Assembly (NCBI RefSeq): GCF_012927325.1
Contig: NZ_JABBGI010000017.1
Coordinates: forward strand, 1-64,000
DNA from: Chryseobacterium antibioticum
Lineage (GTDB): Bacteria > Bacteroidota > Bacteroidia > Flavobacteriales > Weeksellaceae
Direction of reading: 5' to 3'
DNA length: 64,000 nt
Below the pieces are notes generated by a model. The model was not told the DNA's origin. It searched no databases and saw only the letters and a program-made list of their open reading frames with translations. The stretch's first letter is position 1. The number at the start of each line of letters is the position of its first letter. Shown here one piece after another: positions 1 to 7,825 of the stretch. The position numbers and the translations under genes were made by a program.

Positions 1-120
1 TAATTCCTATAAGACCTCAGAGATCAAACAAAAGAAATATAGGTAAATATAGAGCAAGAGCTAAACCCATAGTCTCTAAAAATCAAAAGGATAGCTTGTG
101 ATATTTTACTAACTTAATGA

Positions 121-181
121 CATTGGGCTTTAGCCCGTTTAATTTTATAAAAATAGCCAAACAGGGCTTCAGCCCAATTAT
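121..181. repeat. REP-like double hairpin (GGGCT..AGCCC pair)
   Basis: Two short palindromes, GGGCTTTAGCCC at 125-136 and GGGCTTCAGCCC at 164-175, lie in inverted orientation about 27 nt apart. Their flanks also match in inverted orientation (ATT on the outside, GTTT on the inside). This is the layout of a paired REP/BIME-type intergenic element. It lies just upstream of the first gene. Confidence 0.6.
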
Positions 182-200
182 ATGTTTGAAACACATTAGC

Positions 201-208
201 TATCTTTG
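201..208 (+). promoter_or_regulatory. Putative -7 box (TATCTTTG) of the deformylase-like gene
   Basis: TATCTTTG fits the Bacteroidota -7 consensus TAnnTTTG and lies 17 nt before the ATG at 226. No TTG is found at the usual spacing, so support is partial. Confidence 0.35.
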
Positions 209-225
209 TATAACAAATAATAAAA

Positions 226-855
226 ATGAAAAAAATATCCTTTCTGTTTATCTTTTTTATCGGCTTCATTAATGCTCAAAAATTGACCCCAAACGAAACC
301 TCAATTATTAATCAGGGAGATATTACTACAGCATTACCGATTTACCAGACTACAGATTCTCATCAGCATAAAACTTTATTAAGTCTTTCAACAGAAATTG
401 ATCCGGTTGATCCCAATACCGCAACTTTGGTCAAAAGAATGAAAGAATCCCTTCTTTCAACGGATGGCGGAGTAGGCATTGCGGCACCGCAGGTTGGAAT
501 CAATAGAAAAGTGATCTGGGTACAACGTTTTGATAAAGAGGGAAATCCTCAGGAATATTTCATCAATCCTGTGATTGTCTGGAGATCAGAATTACAGAAT
601 CTGGGACCTGAAGGAGACTTATCCATTCCCGAGTTCAGAGATCAGTTTTACAGAAGCAAAGTGATCCAGTTAGAATATGTGGATTTGAAGGGGCAGAAGT
701 ATTCAGAAATCGTAGAAGGTTTTACGGCTGTTATTTTTCAGCATGAAATAGACCATCTTTTCGGAATCTTAATTTCAGATAAAAAAGAAAAAGAGAAAAA
801 TGATTCTTATAAAAAAGTAGATGCTTTTAAAAGGAGTGATTCTACAACGAGATAA
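226..855 (+). CDS. Secreted peptide-deformylase-like protein
   Basis: 209 aa. The protein has the three signature motifs of peptide deformylase (formylmethionine deformylase, a metallohydrolase): GVGIAAPQVG (about 82-91), EGDLS (129-133) and HEIDH (173-177). In the family, motif 2 is EGCLS and its Cys is a metal ligand; here Asp131 takes its place, while both His ligands and the catalytic Glu of HExxH are kept. An N-terminal signal peptide (about 18 aa, ending INAQ) predicts export. Both features argue against a housekeeping role in removing formyl groups from nascent chains in the cytoplasm. It may be a diverged hydrolase or binding protein. The deformylase fold is well supported; activity and substrate are unknown. 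Confidence 0.8.
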   Translation: MKKISFLFIFFIGFINAQKLTPNETSIINQGDITTALPIYQTTDSHQHKTLLSLSTEIDPVDPNTATLVKRMKESLLSTDGGVGIAAPQVGINRKVIWVQRFDKEGNPQEYFINPVIVWRSELQNLGPEGDLSIPEFRDQFYRSKVIQLEYVDLKGQKYSEIVEGFTAVIFQHEIDHLFGILISDKKEKEKNDSYKKVDAFKRSDSTTR

Positions 856-873
856 TTTATCATTTGCAGTATC

Positions 874-1435
874 TTATCCTATATAATAAGCCACAAATTC
901 TCTCAATAACGAATATATGTCTCTCAATTCAAAATATTGAGGACTTACACTACTTACGTTTTTAAAATGTTGTTTTCTAAATAACATTTTAGTTCTTGTC
1001 AAATGAAAATATTGAGAAACAACAATTAAACTTTGAAAATTTAGACTGTCTTTTAATTTAAGTGTGTTGTTTACGGTTGCAAGTGTGTTGTTGCCAAAAT
1101 TATCGACAATTATAATGCTGTCAGGTACTTTGTTTTTAATTAAATACTCTTTCATTTTATCACCTTCATAAAATCCCTCTTTTCCCAGTCCGCCGCTGAC
1201 TAATATTTTTTTTACTCGTCCATAACGATAAAGATTGAGTCCACATTCCATACGTTTTTCAAGCCTTTCTGAAAGTGTGCCATCTTCATTTACTGTATTG
1301 CCTAAAACGACAGCGATATCTGCGTGCATATTTTTGTCTGTCAAACCTGTCAACAATTATATAAATCAAATGTCCACATAGCCATAAAAACAGAATGGTA
1401 ATAAATATTTTGAATGTTTGTTTAAGGGTTTTCAT
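874..1435 (-). pseudogene. YdcF/SanA-type (DUF218) membrane-anchored protein, frameshifted near its N-terminus
   Basis: The main frame (from about 1356 down to 874) encodes a DUF218 domain: ADIAVVLGN near its start, a GGLGKEG loop, and a conserved VVSQYFHLTRT segment. Members usually have an N-terminal membrane anchor. That anchor is present upstream in another frame, starting at ATG 1435 (MKTLKQTFKIFITILF...). Removing a single base at about 1348 joins the two as ...IIVD-GL-TDKN..., giving one protein of about 186 residues. The open frame alone would have to begin at a TTG inside the anchor. This is either a recent inactivating mutation or a sequencing error. The family acts at the cell envelope with poorly known function. 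Confidence 0.65.
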
Positions 1436-1476
1436 AAATGACTATTCATTTTTACAATACAGTTTTAATAGAATTG

Positions 1477-2205
1477 TTACTTTTTATTTCTTGTATAAGT
1501 ACATCTGGGAAAATTATTACAGCCAAAAAAAATTCCATATTGACCATTTCTCTCCATAAGATTTCCACCACAGTTGGGGCATGAAATATTTTTATTCATG
1601 GTAGAATTAACTCGTAGTGTTTTATCTTTATTTCGGTTGTTTGTTTTTGCAGTTAGAATTATGGCGACAATGTCGTTCTTAGTTTGATCGTTAATGTGAT
1701 AGTGATCATATTTTTTAATTGTTTTGACTAACTTATTGATATAAACAACGTCAGTATATGTTTTAGTTTTAAGCGTTGCTCTTTTTGTAAAGGTAATGAT
1801 TGAATAATACCTCAAATATTGATAATTTTTCAATACGTGTTTTAAAGCATAAATATGACCTTGATTTTGTAAAATAGGATTATAAAACTTGCGTCTGTAT
1901 TTATAAATAGCCTGAATCCAGGATTTATCTTTTTCATAGCCTAAAATCCAACCTTTGTAATTCTTCGTTTCGATAACAAATATTCCATAATTTGAAACAA
2001 TAACATGATCTATCTGTGAAGTGGAGCCTTTAATATTGAATTCAATATTATTCAGAACAGTGTATTTTTCGTTATTTAGTCTTTTTAGAGCTTTTGAAGC
2101 TTTATTCTCACCAATAAATCCTTTTATTTTTGGAGTATAGTATTTAATTAATAGGAATAAGATAGCTAGAGCTAATAGAGAAATAATTAAAAAACTAATA
2201 TCCAT
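1477..2205 (-). CDS. NERD domain protein with topoisomerase-type zinc ribbon
   Basis: 242 aa. One membrane segment (about 4-21) is followed by a NERD (nuclease-related) domain at about 29-140. Its nuclease-like residues are visible: a GEN motif near 32, IDH (Asp66) and ETK (Glu79-Lys81). The C-terminus is a four-cysteine zinc ribbon of the type found in DNA topoisomerase I (CPNC near 209 and GCNNFPRC after it). NERD plus zinc ribbon proteins are widespread and thought to act on nucleic acid, but their function is not settled. The gene stands alone between the frameshifted YdcF gene and the ohr operon. Confidence 0.8.
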   Translation of the reverse strand: MDISFLIISLLALAILFLLIKYYTPKIKGFIGENKASKALKRLNNEKYTVLNNIEFNIKGSTSQIDHVIVSNYGIFVIETKNYKGWILGYEKDKSWIQAIYKYRRKFYNPILQNQGHIYALKHVLKNYQYLRYYSIITFTKRATLKTKTYTDVVYINKLVKTIKKYDHYHINDQTKNDIVAIILTAKTNNRNKDKTLRVNSTMNKNISCPNCGGNLMERNGQYGIFFGCNNFPRCTYTRNKK

Positions 2206-2257
2206 GATGTTGGTATGCTATTTCTGTTAATGTTTTTTTAGGTTGCCGGTAGTAAAT

Positions 2258-2290
2258 AAAAAATCTGTCTCCAAAGAAACAGATTTTTTA
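2258..2290 (-). terminator. Terminator of the nitroreductase-ohrR-ohr operon
   Basis: An inverted repeat with arms AAAAAATCTGT and ACAGATTTTTT lies just after the ohr stop codon on the minus strand. It gives a stem followed by a U tract. Confidence 0.7.
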
Positions 2291-2307
2291 TGAAAAAGGA
2301 ATTAAAC

Positions 2308-2730
2308 TTAGTTATTCGTCACCGCAATCTTCACTTCAATATTACCTCTTGTCGCATTAGAATAAGGACAAATCTGGTGAGCCTGATCAGTTAATGACTG
2401 GGCTTCTTCAATGGATACACCCGGAATATTGACATCTAGTTCTACCGCCAGTCCGAAACCTCCGTTTTCAATCTGTCCGATGCTTACCTGAGCGGTTACT
2501 GTTGTTTCACCAGTTTTTGCTTTAGCTAAACTGATTACTCTGTTTAGAGCACTGTCAAAACAAGCTGAATATCCTGCTGCAAAAAGCATTTCAGGATTAG
2601 CAAAATCATCATTACCACCGCCAAGGGCTTTAGGCATTCTTACTTCAACATCCAAAACTCCGTTTTCACTTTTTACGTGACCGTTTCTTCCTCCCTGTGC
2701 TGTTACTTTTGTTGTGTATAACGTTTTCAT
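2308..2730 (-). CDS. ohr: Organic hydroperoxide resistance protein (Ohr)
   Basis: 140 aa, the normal family length. Ohr is a thiol-dependent peroxidase that reduces organic hydroperoxides. The two redox cysteines are in their usual contexts: Cys57 in AGYSACFDSAL and Cys121 in ICPYSNATRGN. The start codon abuts the stop codon of ohrR, so the two are in one operon with the upstream nitroreductase gene. Expression is expected to be induced by organic peroxides through OhrR. OsmC is the sister family, but the sequence context around both cysteines favours Ohr. Confidence 0.93.
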   Translation of the reverse strand: MKTLYTTKVTAQGGRNGHVKSENGVLDVEVRMPKALGGGNDDFANPEMLFAAGYSACFDSALNRVISLAKAKTGETTVTAQVSIGQIENGGFGLAVELDVNIPGVSIEEAQSLTDQAHQICPYSNATRGNIEVKIAVTNN

Positions 2731-3165
2731 TTATTTTTCTATTTTGTTTAATATTTTTAAGATCGTTTCTTTAAGGTGGAGCAGATCTTCTGTCTCTACA
2801 CCTATTTTATTCTGAATTTTTCCGGGAATTTCACAGGCTTTCTGCTGAAGTTGCTTTCCCGATTCCGTTAAAAAGACTTCAACCACTCTTTCATCCTCTT
2901 TTTTTCGCTTTCTGTCGATGATTCCTTTAGCCTCAAGCCTTTTCAGAAGAGGCGTTAAAGTTCCACTGTCCAGAAACAGCTTTTCACCAATATGGTTCAC
3001 TGCAAGACCGTCATTTTCCCATAGTACCATCATCACAAGATATTGTGGATACGTAATGTCGATCTCATCCAGAAATGGTCGGTAAAGTCCAGTAATCTCT
3101 TTCGCAATCACATAGAGCGGGAAGCAGATCTGGTTTTCTAATTGTAACGATTTTGAATTTTCCAT
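2731..3165 (-). CDS. ohrR: MarR-family peroxide-sensing repressor (OhrR)
   Basis: 144 aa MarR-family winged helix-turn-helix protein. The N-terminal stretch LENQICFPLY holds Cys14 in the same setting as the peroxide-sensing Cys15 of Bacillus subtilis OhrR (LENQLCF), and the following ITYPQYLVMMVLWE is equally typical. No second C-terminal cysteine pair partner is evident beyond Cys at about 111, so it may be of the one-Cys type. It sits directly before ohr and after the nitroreductase gene. A candidate operator lies in the promoter of this operon at 3909-3925. Prediction: oxidation of Cys14 releases the protein from DNA and derepresses the operon. Confidence 0.9.
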   Translation of the reverse strand: MENSKSLQLENQICFPLYVIAKEITGLYRPFLDEIDITYPQYLVMMVLWENDGLAVNHIGEKLFLDSGTLTPLLKRLEAKGIIDRKRKKEDERVVEVFLTESGKQLQQKACEIPGKIQNKIGVETEDLLHLKETILKILNKIEK

Positions 3166-3196
3166 AAGGCTGAAGAGGTAAGATATGATGAATGTA

Positions 3197-3829
3197 TTAT
3201 TTTTTGATGATGAATTCCTCCATAGGAACTCTCACTTTCTTCATGGTAGAAAGCCAGTCATTTGCTGCATCCCTGTAACCAAGATATAAAAGGCTTACAC
3301 TTTTTAATCCCAATTCTTTAAGGTTAAGAATTTCGTCAACCACTTCATTGCTGAAACCTTCTGCCGGTGTACTGTCGATTTTTAATTCTGCAGCCTGAGC
3401 CATTGCTAAGCCTAACGCAATATAAGTCTGACGGGCTGTGTGAGCAAAATGTTCTTCAGGAGTCTGAACTCCGTACATTTCTTTGATCTTATCCGTATAG
3501 CTGCTGAAACGGCCTCTTGGTAAGTCCCTCACATCCGTATGATGATCGTAAACTTTATCTATTTTTTCATTCGAATAGCTGTCCCATGCAGCAAATACCA
3601 AAACATGTGAACTGTCTCTCATGACTTCAGGATTCAGCGCTCCCTGAACCATTTTCTCTTTTAATTCCTGGTTTTCTACAACGATAACCCTGAATGGCTG
3701 AAGTCCCGATGAAGTGGGAGCTAGTCTTGCAGCTTCCAAAATAGTGTTAAGATCTTGTTCTGATACTTTTTTTGAAGAATCATATGCTTTTACAGCATGT
3801 CTCCATTGTAAGTCTTCTATTAATGACAT
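3197..3829 (-). CDS. NAD(P)H-dependent nitroreductase family oxidoreductase
   Basis: 210 aa flavin-dependent enzyme of the NfsB-like nitroreductase family. The N-terminal WRHAVKAYD and the LAPTSSGLQPFRVIVV segment (FMN phosphate and ring binding) are typical, as are the C-terminal LYLGYRD and KVRVPMEEFI. Enzymes of this group reduce nitro compounds, quinones or similar electrophiles using NAD(P)H. It is the first gene of the operon with ohrR and ohr (31 bp to ohrR), which suggests a role in handling electrophile or oxidant damage under OhrR control. The true substrate cannot be read from the sequence. Confidence 0.88.
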   Translation of the reverse strand: MSLIEDLQWRHAVKAYDSSKKVSEQDLNTILEAARLAPTSSGLQPFRVIVVENQELKEKMVQGALNPEVMRDSSHVLVFAAWDSYSNEKIDKVYDHHTDVRDLPRGRFSSYTDKIKEMYGVQTPEEHFAHTARQTYIALGLAMAQAAELKIDSTPAEGFSNEVVDEILNLKELGLKSVSLLYLGYRDAANDWLSTMKKVRVPMEEFIIKK

Positions 3830-3901
3830 TTCTTTTATTTTAAATTATACTTCTTGGTATGATCATTTCTGAAACTGAACTCAGAGATTAAAATCACAGG
3901 A

Positions 3902-3931
3902 CAAATGTACAACTAATTAAGTTGTGTGCAA
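3902..3931 (-). promoter_or_regulatory. Promoter of the nitroreductase-ohrR-ohr operon
   Basis: On the minus strand, TTG (3929-3931), a 19-nt spacer and TACATTTG (3902-3909) match the Bacteroidota promoter consensus TTG-N19-TAnnTTTG exactly. The leader to the ATG at 3829 is about 65 nt. Confidence 0.75.
3909..3925. promoter_or_regulatory. Candidate OhrR operator
   Basis: A 17-bp inverted repeat with arms ACAACT and AGTTGT around AATTA lies almost entirely within the spacer between the -33 and -7 boxes of the promoter. It resembles the known OhrR operator type (TACAATT-AATTGTA). Repressor bound here would block RNA polymerase, and it could also affect the divergent SDR gene. Confidence 0.6.
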
Positions 3932-3933
3932 TT

Positions 3934-3941
3934 TAATTTTG
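3934..3941 (+). promoter_or_regulatory. Possible -7 box of the SDR gene
   Basis: TAATTTTG fits TAnnTTTG and lies about 130 nt before the chosen ATG. There is no good TTG at the right distance. It lies next to the candidate OhrR operator. Confidence 0.3.
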
Positions 3942-4073
3942 ATAGATTTAATTTATAACAACTTTATAGAAAAACAAAAGGTCTGGAAGGAAAGCAACAG
4001 GATTCAACAAGAATCGGATTTTTTAAGAAGTCCTTTAATTGAAACTTTGCAGTATAATTTTAAACAAAAAGCA

Positions 4074-4826
4074 ATGCAGAGATTTAAAAACAAAACAGCC
4101 CTGATTACAGGGGGAACCAATGGGATGGGATTTGCGACAGCACAGCAGTTCATTAATGATGGTGGAAAAGTGATCATCACCGGGCGAAGTGAAGAGAGCG
4201 TACATAATGCTTTAAAAAAACTGGGTGAGCAAGCATCAGGTATCGTTTCGGATGCAGGAAGTATGAAAAATCTTATGAACCTGCGGCTGGAGGTAAGAAA
4301 ATACACAGAAAGCATCGACGTACTTTTTGCCAATGCAGGTTACGGGAAATTTTTTCCTATTGAAAATGTGGATGAAAATCATTTTGACGAACTTTTCAAT
4401 ATGCTGGTAAAAGGTCCTTTCTTTACTGTTCAGCAAATGTTACCATTGATGAGAAAAGGAAGTTCTGTTATTTTCAATACTTCTGTGGCTACTGAGATTG
4501 CCATGCCCAATTTTTCAGTGTATTCTGCGGCAAAATCAGCAGTACAGTCTTTTATCAAGACCTTCGCTGTGGAACTTACAGAACGTGGAATACGGGTAAA
4601 CGGAATCAGCCCGGGCCATATTAAAACCAATATTTTTAATAACACAGGTTTGAATGCAGAACAGATTGAAGATGCAGTTCATGGTATTATTCCTACGATT
4701 CCTTTCAAAAGGCAGGGTGAGCCTACTGAAATTGCCAATGCTGTATTATTCCTTGCTTCGGAAGAAGCTTCTTATATTCATGGGGCAGAACTTAAGGTGG
4801 ATGCAGGAATTTCCGTCATACGATAA
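4074..4826 (+). CDS. Short-chain dehydrogenase/reductase (SDR)
   Basis: 250 aa classical SDR. The cofactor motif TGGTNGMG is at residues 12-19, the NAG motif is in LFANAGYG, and the catalytic residues are Ser137, Tyr150 and Lys154 (YSAAK). The C-terminal IHGAELKVDAG is typical. The start at 4074 (MQRFKNKTALITGG) was chosen because it places the Rossmann glycine motif at the usual distance; the open frame continues 50 codons upstream to 3924 with sequence unlike any SDR, and that part contains the promoter region. Substrate unknown. It is divergent from the ohr operon and may share its regulation. Confidence 0.88.
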   Translation: MQRFKNKTALITGGTNGMGFATAQQFINDGGKVIITGRSEESVHNALKKLGEQASGIVSDAGSMKNLMNLRLEVRKYTESIDVLFANAGYGKFFPIENVDENHFDELFNMLVKGPFFTVQQMLPLMRKGSSVIFNTSVATEIAMPNFSVYSAAKSAVQSFIKTFAVELTERGIRVNGISPGHIKTNIFNNTGLNAEQIEDAVHGIIPTIPFKRQGEPTEIANAVLFLASEEASYIHGAELKVDAGISVIR

Positions 4827-4829
4827 ATT

Positions 4830-4863
4830 AAAATCCCCATCATGCTTTGTGATGGGGGATTTT
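4830..4863. terminator. Bidirectional terminator between SDR and small lipoprotein genes
   Basis: The arms AAAATCCCCATCA and TGATGGGGGATTTT form a long stem with A and T tracts on the two sides, suited to the two converging genes. Confidence 0.7.
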
Positions 4864-4930
4864 GAGGGGGGGGCATCTGATTTTTTCATCAGTCTGCTTT
4901 TAAGTGCAGTATTTTGAGCAAAAAGAGGAG

Positions 4931-5251
4931 CTACTTCTTTGAAGGAATTTCATTGATTTGTTTAATAATATTGGTCTTGTTTTCAATACCGATATTATAG
5001 GCTTTTCCTCTTTTGTGGCTCTGGCTTGTTTTTTCCAGAAGGGTTTTATAATCATCTGCCTTTTTAGACAGATAAAAGATTTGCGGACTTATTCCGATGG
5101 ATACTCGTGTGAATTCTTCCGGTTTCTCCGGATCCTCTGCAACATTAGTGATGACTGAGTTATTATACCAGGTCAGGTTCTGTGAACTTGAACTGCCGGA
5201 ACAGGATGTGATCATAAATAGTATTAATAGTATATAAGTCCAGACTTTCAT
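4931..5251 (-). CDS. Small predicted lipoprotein next to protein-glutaminase
   Basis: 106 aa from the ATG at 5251. The N-terminus MKVWTYILLILFMITSC is a lipoprotein signal with lipobox ITSC. The rest is a short hydrophilic domain with a lysine-rich C-terminus. The open frame extends upstream to 5401, but that extension overlaps the 3' end of the protein-glutaminase gene and lacks a signal peptide start, so the downstream ATG is preferred. It follows the protein-glutaminase gene by about 70 bp on the same strand and could be cotranscribed. I do not recognise the family. A link to the glutaminase (partner or protective protein) is only a guess from position. Confidence 0.65.
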   Translation of the reverse strand: MKVWTYILLILFMITSCSGSSSSQNLTWYNNSVITNVAEDPEKPEEFTRVSIGISPQIFYLSKKADDYKTLLEKTSQSHKRGKAYNIGIENKTNIIKQINEIPSKK

Positions 5252-5322
5252 AGAAAAAATATTTAGTAAATAACTCCTGCAATTCATTGATGATAAAGAA
5301 ATACAGGAGCTGTATAAGTTAA

Positions 5323-6285
5323 TTAGAATCCGCAACCTCCAACGTTTGGAGCTGGTGAAGGAGAACATCCTGAAAGTGAAGAGAATATGTTCAGTACACA
5401 ATTGGTGTTCACCAGGTTGTTGTCATACAGGTAAGAGGCGCTAGGGCTTCTGTAATAAACATTTCCTGCTGTGTTGGCATAAGATGATACAGATGCAGAT
5501 CCACAGCTCGTATTGATGCATGCATTTCTCCATGCGGTATCCGTAACAGGTCCGCTAGGGAAAAGGGAAGGATCAATAATTCTTTTTTCGGTAATCCCTG
5601 AAGCATTTTTATAGCTTACCAGAATGGCAACGTGGTAACTCCAGGCTACACAGCAAGTCCCTGTAGAGGCTTTTAAGTTTCCGTATACAAACTGTTTCTC
5701 ACAGTCGTAGCCATTGTTGATCAGAATCTGTCTCATTTTGTGAGCTCTTGCATAGCATCCGTCTACAGGATATCTGAATGTGATACATGGTGAAGAAGCC
5801 GTTGAAGTACCGCAAGCCTGATTTTTGATCAGTGTAAACATGCTGTTTAGGGTAGCTATGTTGGGTAAAACACTGGTTAATTTTCCCGCCTGATCTTTAG
5901 CTTCTTTTGTGAAAACAGATTTGAAATAGCGGACATCATCCTCACTTCCTTTCTCTACTTTTGCAATTTCATGCGTGTTAGGCTTGATGAAAACCTGAAT
6001 AGGAGATTCATTTTTCAGCGCTTCTCTGATCAGGCTGATGTAATTTTCATTCTCTTTTGTTGGGGTGATGGTATAGAACTGTGCGGTAACGATAAATGAA
6101 ACCTTTAAAGTTCCGTTTTCATCTTCTATCCCTACCGGAACTGTTTTCCCCAGATCTGTAAGATTTTTGGTGCTGATCTCGCTCTGACTCATTTGCTGTT
6201 CTGCGGTGGAGTCTGTACAGGCATTAAATGACAGGGCTGCCACAAATACCATCATTGATAACAGAAATTTTCTCATAATTTTCAT
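5323..6285 (-). CDS. Protein-glutaminase preproprotein (protein deamidase)
   Basis: 320 aa. Protein-glutaminase (EC 3.5.1.44) converts glutamine side chains in intact proteins to glutamate. The layout equals that known for the Chryseobacterium proteolyticum enzyme: signal peptide (about 21-24 aa), an inhibitory propeptide to residue 135, then a 185-residue mature enzyme beginning at Leu136. The catalytic triad falls at the same mature positions as described there: Cys177 (42, in DGCYARAHK), His218 (83, in WSYHVAILV) and Asp238 (103, in RIIDPSL). Many further cysteines suggest disulfides, fitting an exported enzyme. Activation would need proteolytic removal of the propeptide. The start could also be the second ATG (residue 4). 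A small lipoprotein gene follows. Confidence 0.95.
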   Translation of the reverse strand: MKIMRKFLLSMMVFVAALSFNACTDSTAEQQMSQSEISTKNLTDLGKTVPVGIEDENGTLKVSFIVTAQFYTITPTKENENYISLIREALKNESPIQVFIKPNTHEIAKVEKGSEDDVRYFKSVFTKEAKDQAGKLTSVLPNIATLNSMFTLIKNQACGTSTASSPCITFRYPVDGCYARAHKMRQILINNGYDCEKQFVYGNLKASTGTCCVAWSYHVAILVSYKNASGITEKRIIDPSLFPSGPVTDTAWRNACINTSCGSASVSSYANTAGNVYYRSPSASYLYDNNLVNTNCVLNIFSSLSGCSPSPAPNVGGCGF

Positions 6286-6394
6286 AGTTTGGTGGTTAGT
6301 AATAAATGTATTATCTAAGTTTTTGGTGTGTGTTGCTTTTTGGGTGAATCATTTACTGAAAAATAGTTCACTTTAATGTGATATTAAAAGTAAA

Positions 6395-6402
6395 CAAAAA
6401 TA
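6395..6402 (-). promoter_or_regulatory. Putative -7 box of the protein-glutaminase gene
   Basis: TATTTTTG on the minus strand fits TAnnTTTG. No clear TTG lies at the right distance upstream, so only the -7 element is supported. Confidence 0.4.
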
Positions 6403-6528
6403 CCATACCAGCAAATTATTTTATGATAAAAAAATAATTATTTTAACATATGTTTGTCTAAAACCTTTGTTTTACGTGTTTAGAGTAGGTTTTCAATATC
6501 AATATGTTAATAAAACTTCAGTAATCAT

Positions 6529-6560
6529 AAAAAAAATCCCGCACACTGGAATGACGGGAT
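6529..6560 (-). terminator. Terminator of the serine hydrolase gene
   Basis: On the minus strand ATCCCG and CGGGAT flank a 13-nt loop and are followed by eight T residues, 26 bp after the stop codon. Confidence 0.65.
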
Positions 6561-6585
6561 ATATATGTATTAGAGTTTAATAGAA

Positions 6586-7638
6586 TTATCGTTGGCTCTT
6601 GATCAGGCTGCTTTGTAAGACGATATCTCTGATCAGTGCTTCCTGGTAGTAGTACAGATCACCGTCTTCACTCATCTGGTTTTCCATGACAATGATGCTG
6701 ACATCCGAACCGGGAACGTATACATTCAGAGAGGCAAAACCATCACCCAACCCTGTATGGCCTAAGTAGGGAATACCTCTGTATTGTACGATACGGATAT
6801 TATAACCGTAACCTGATTTCTCTTTTCCAAATACATCATGCTGTGAGAGGATAGAATAGGTAGTCATCAGTTGATAGCTTTTAGTGCTTAAAATTTTCCC
6901 TTTATGAAGAAGTGAATTCCAGAGGGTCATGTCTTCAGCGGTGGTAACAACGCCGTCGGCGGGCATATTTTCGTTGTTAATAAATGAATTCTCAACAGGC
7001 GTGAAATGATTATCCTTATTCATATGACCAGTCACCAGATTCCTGCGGCTATCCTTCGAATAGCAGAAAGTATTTTTCAAATGAAGCTCTTTAAATAAAT
7101 CGGTTGCCAATTGGATATAGGAGGTACCGGAAACATTTTCAATGATCTTTCCTAAAAGAATATTCGACAGATTACCGTATTTGAATTCAGTGCCAGGTTT
7201 GAAAAGTAACGGTTTCTCTGTGTCCACAATTCCGTGGCTGTGATTCAATAGCTGATGAACGGTGACCGAGTCTGCCCAGGGCTGTGTCAGAGAGGGAAGA
7301 TATTTTTTGATAGGAGCCTGCAGATCCACTTTTCCCTTTTCAAATTGTTTTAATAATAAAACAGAAGTGATCTGTTTGGTATTAGACATGATCTCGAATT
7401 GATCATTCATCTTCAAAGGAACTTTCGTCCTGTTGTCTTTGAAACCATAGGCTTTAGAGTATTTTATTTTTCCGTTTTGGGTGATCAGAACCACTCCGTT
7501 GAAAGGCCTCGGAGAGGTTGGAGACTCTATTAAACTGTCGATCCTGCTTATATAATCGTTTTTTTTACTTTGTGCACATGATTGAGAGGCTGTGAAAAGC
7601 AATCCTGCAGTGCAGAGGATTCTGATAAATGGCTTCAT
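6586..7638 (-). CDS. Class C beta-lactamase-like serine hydrolase (exported)
   Basis: 350 aa with an N-terminal signal peptide. It carries the three motifs of the beta-lactamase/penicillin-binding esterase fold: SxxK as SNTK at 85-88 (nucleophile Ser85, Lys88), YxN as YGN at 154-156 and HTG near 294, in place of KTG. The HTG form is common in esterases and D-aminopeptidase-like members and does not indicate antibiotic resistance by itself. The substrate could be a peptide or ester in the periplasm. The gene is single, with its own terminator and a downstream neighbour (protein-glutaminase) with its own promoter. Confidence 0.85.
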   Translation of the reverse strand: MKPFIRILCTAGLLFTASQSCAQSKKNDYISRIDSLIESPTSPRPFNGVVLITQNGKIKYSKAYGFKDNRTKVPLKMNDQFEIMSNTKQITSVLLLKQFEKGKVDLQAPIKKYLPSLTQPWADSVTVHQLLNHSHGIVDTEKPLLFKPGTEFKYGNLSNILLGKIIENVSGTSYIQLATDLFKELHLKNTFCYSKDSRRNLVTGHMNKDNHFTPVENSFINNENMPADGVVTTAEDMTLWNSLLHKGKILSTKSYQLMTTYSILSQHDVFGKEKSGYGYNIRIVQYRGIPYLGHTGLGDGFASLNVYVPGSDVSIIVMENQMSEDGDLYYYQEALIRDIVLQSSLIKSQR

Positions 7639-7772
7639 TAGGTTTTTTAGCTTAAAAAAATTGGAGATGATGTTAAAATGATAAGGAAGATCAAAAATAA
7701 GTTTTAAAAATAATATAATGAATGGAAAATTTTTGAAATTTAAACTTGCTTATTCTCTTTTGTATACGCCAT

Positions 7773-7804
7773 AAAAAAACTGGCTGTACAATGACAGCCA
7801 GTCT
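7773..7804 (-). terminator. Terminator of lipB
   Basis: On the minus strand ACTGGCTGT and ACAGCCAGT form a 9-bp stem followed by seven T residues, directly after the lipB stop codon. Confidence 0.75.
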
Positions 7805-7825
7805 CTATTTCTAATCGGGAGTGTA

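Larger units (their letters stand above)
6286..6585. other. Intergenic region upstream of protein-glutaminase
   Basis: AT-rich, no credible coding sequence on either strand. It holds the putative promoter at 6395-6402 and the hydrolase terminator at 6529-6560. The untranslated leader of the glutaminase gene would be about 105 nt. Confidence 0.6.

Noticed and set aside
3924-4073. N-terminal extension of the SDR protein by 50 codons
   Set aside because: Not SDR-like, overlaps the divergent promoter and operator region; the family start fits the ATG at 4074.
5252-5401. N-terminal extension of the small lipoprotein
   Set aside because: It runs over the 3' end of the protein-glutaminase gene in another frame; the lipoprotein signal starts at 5251.
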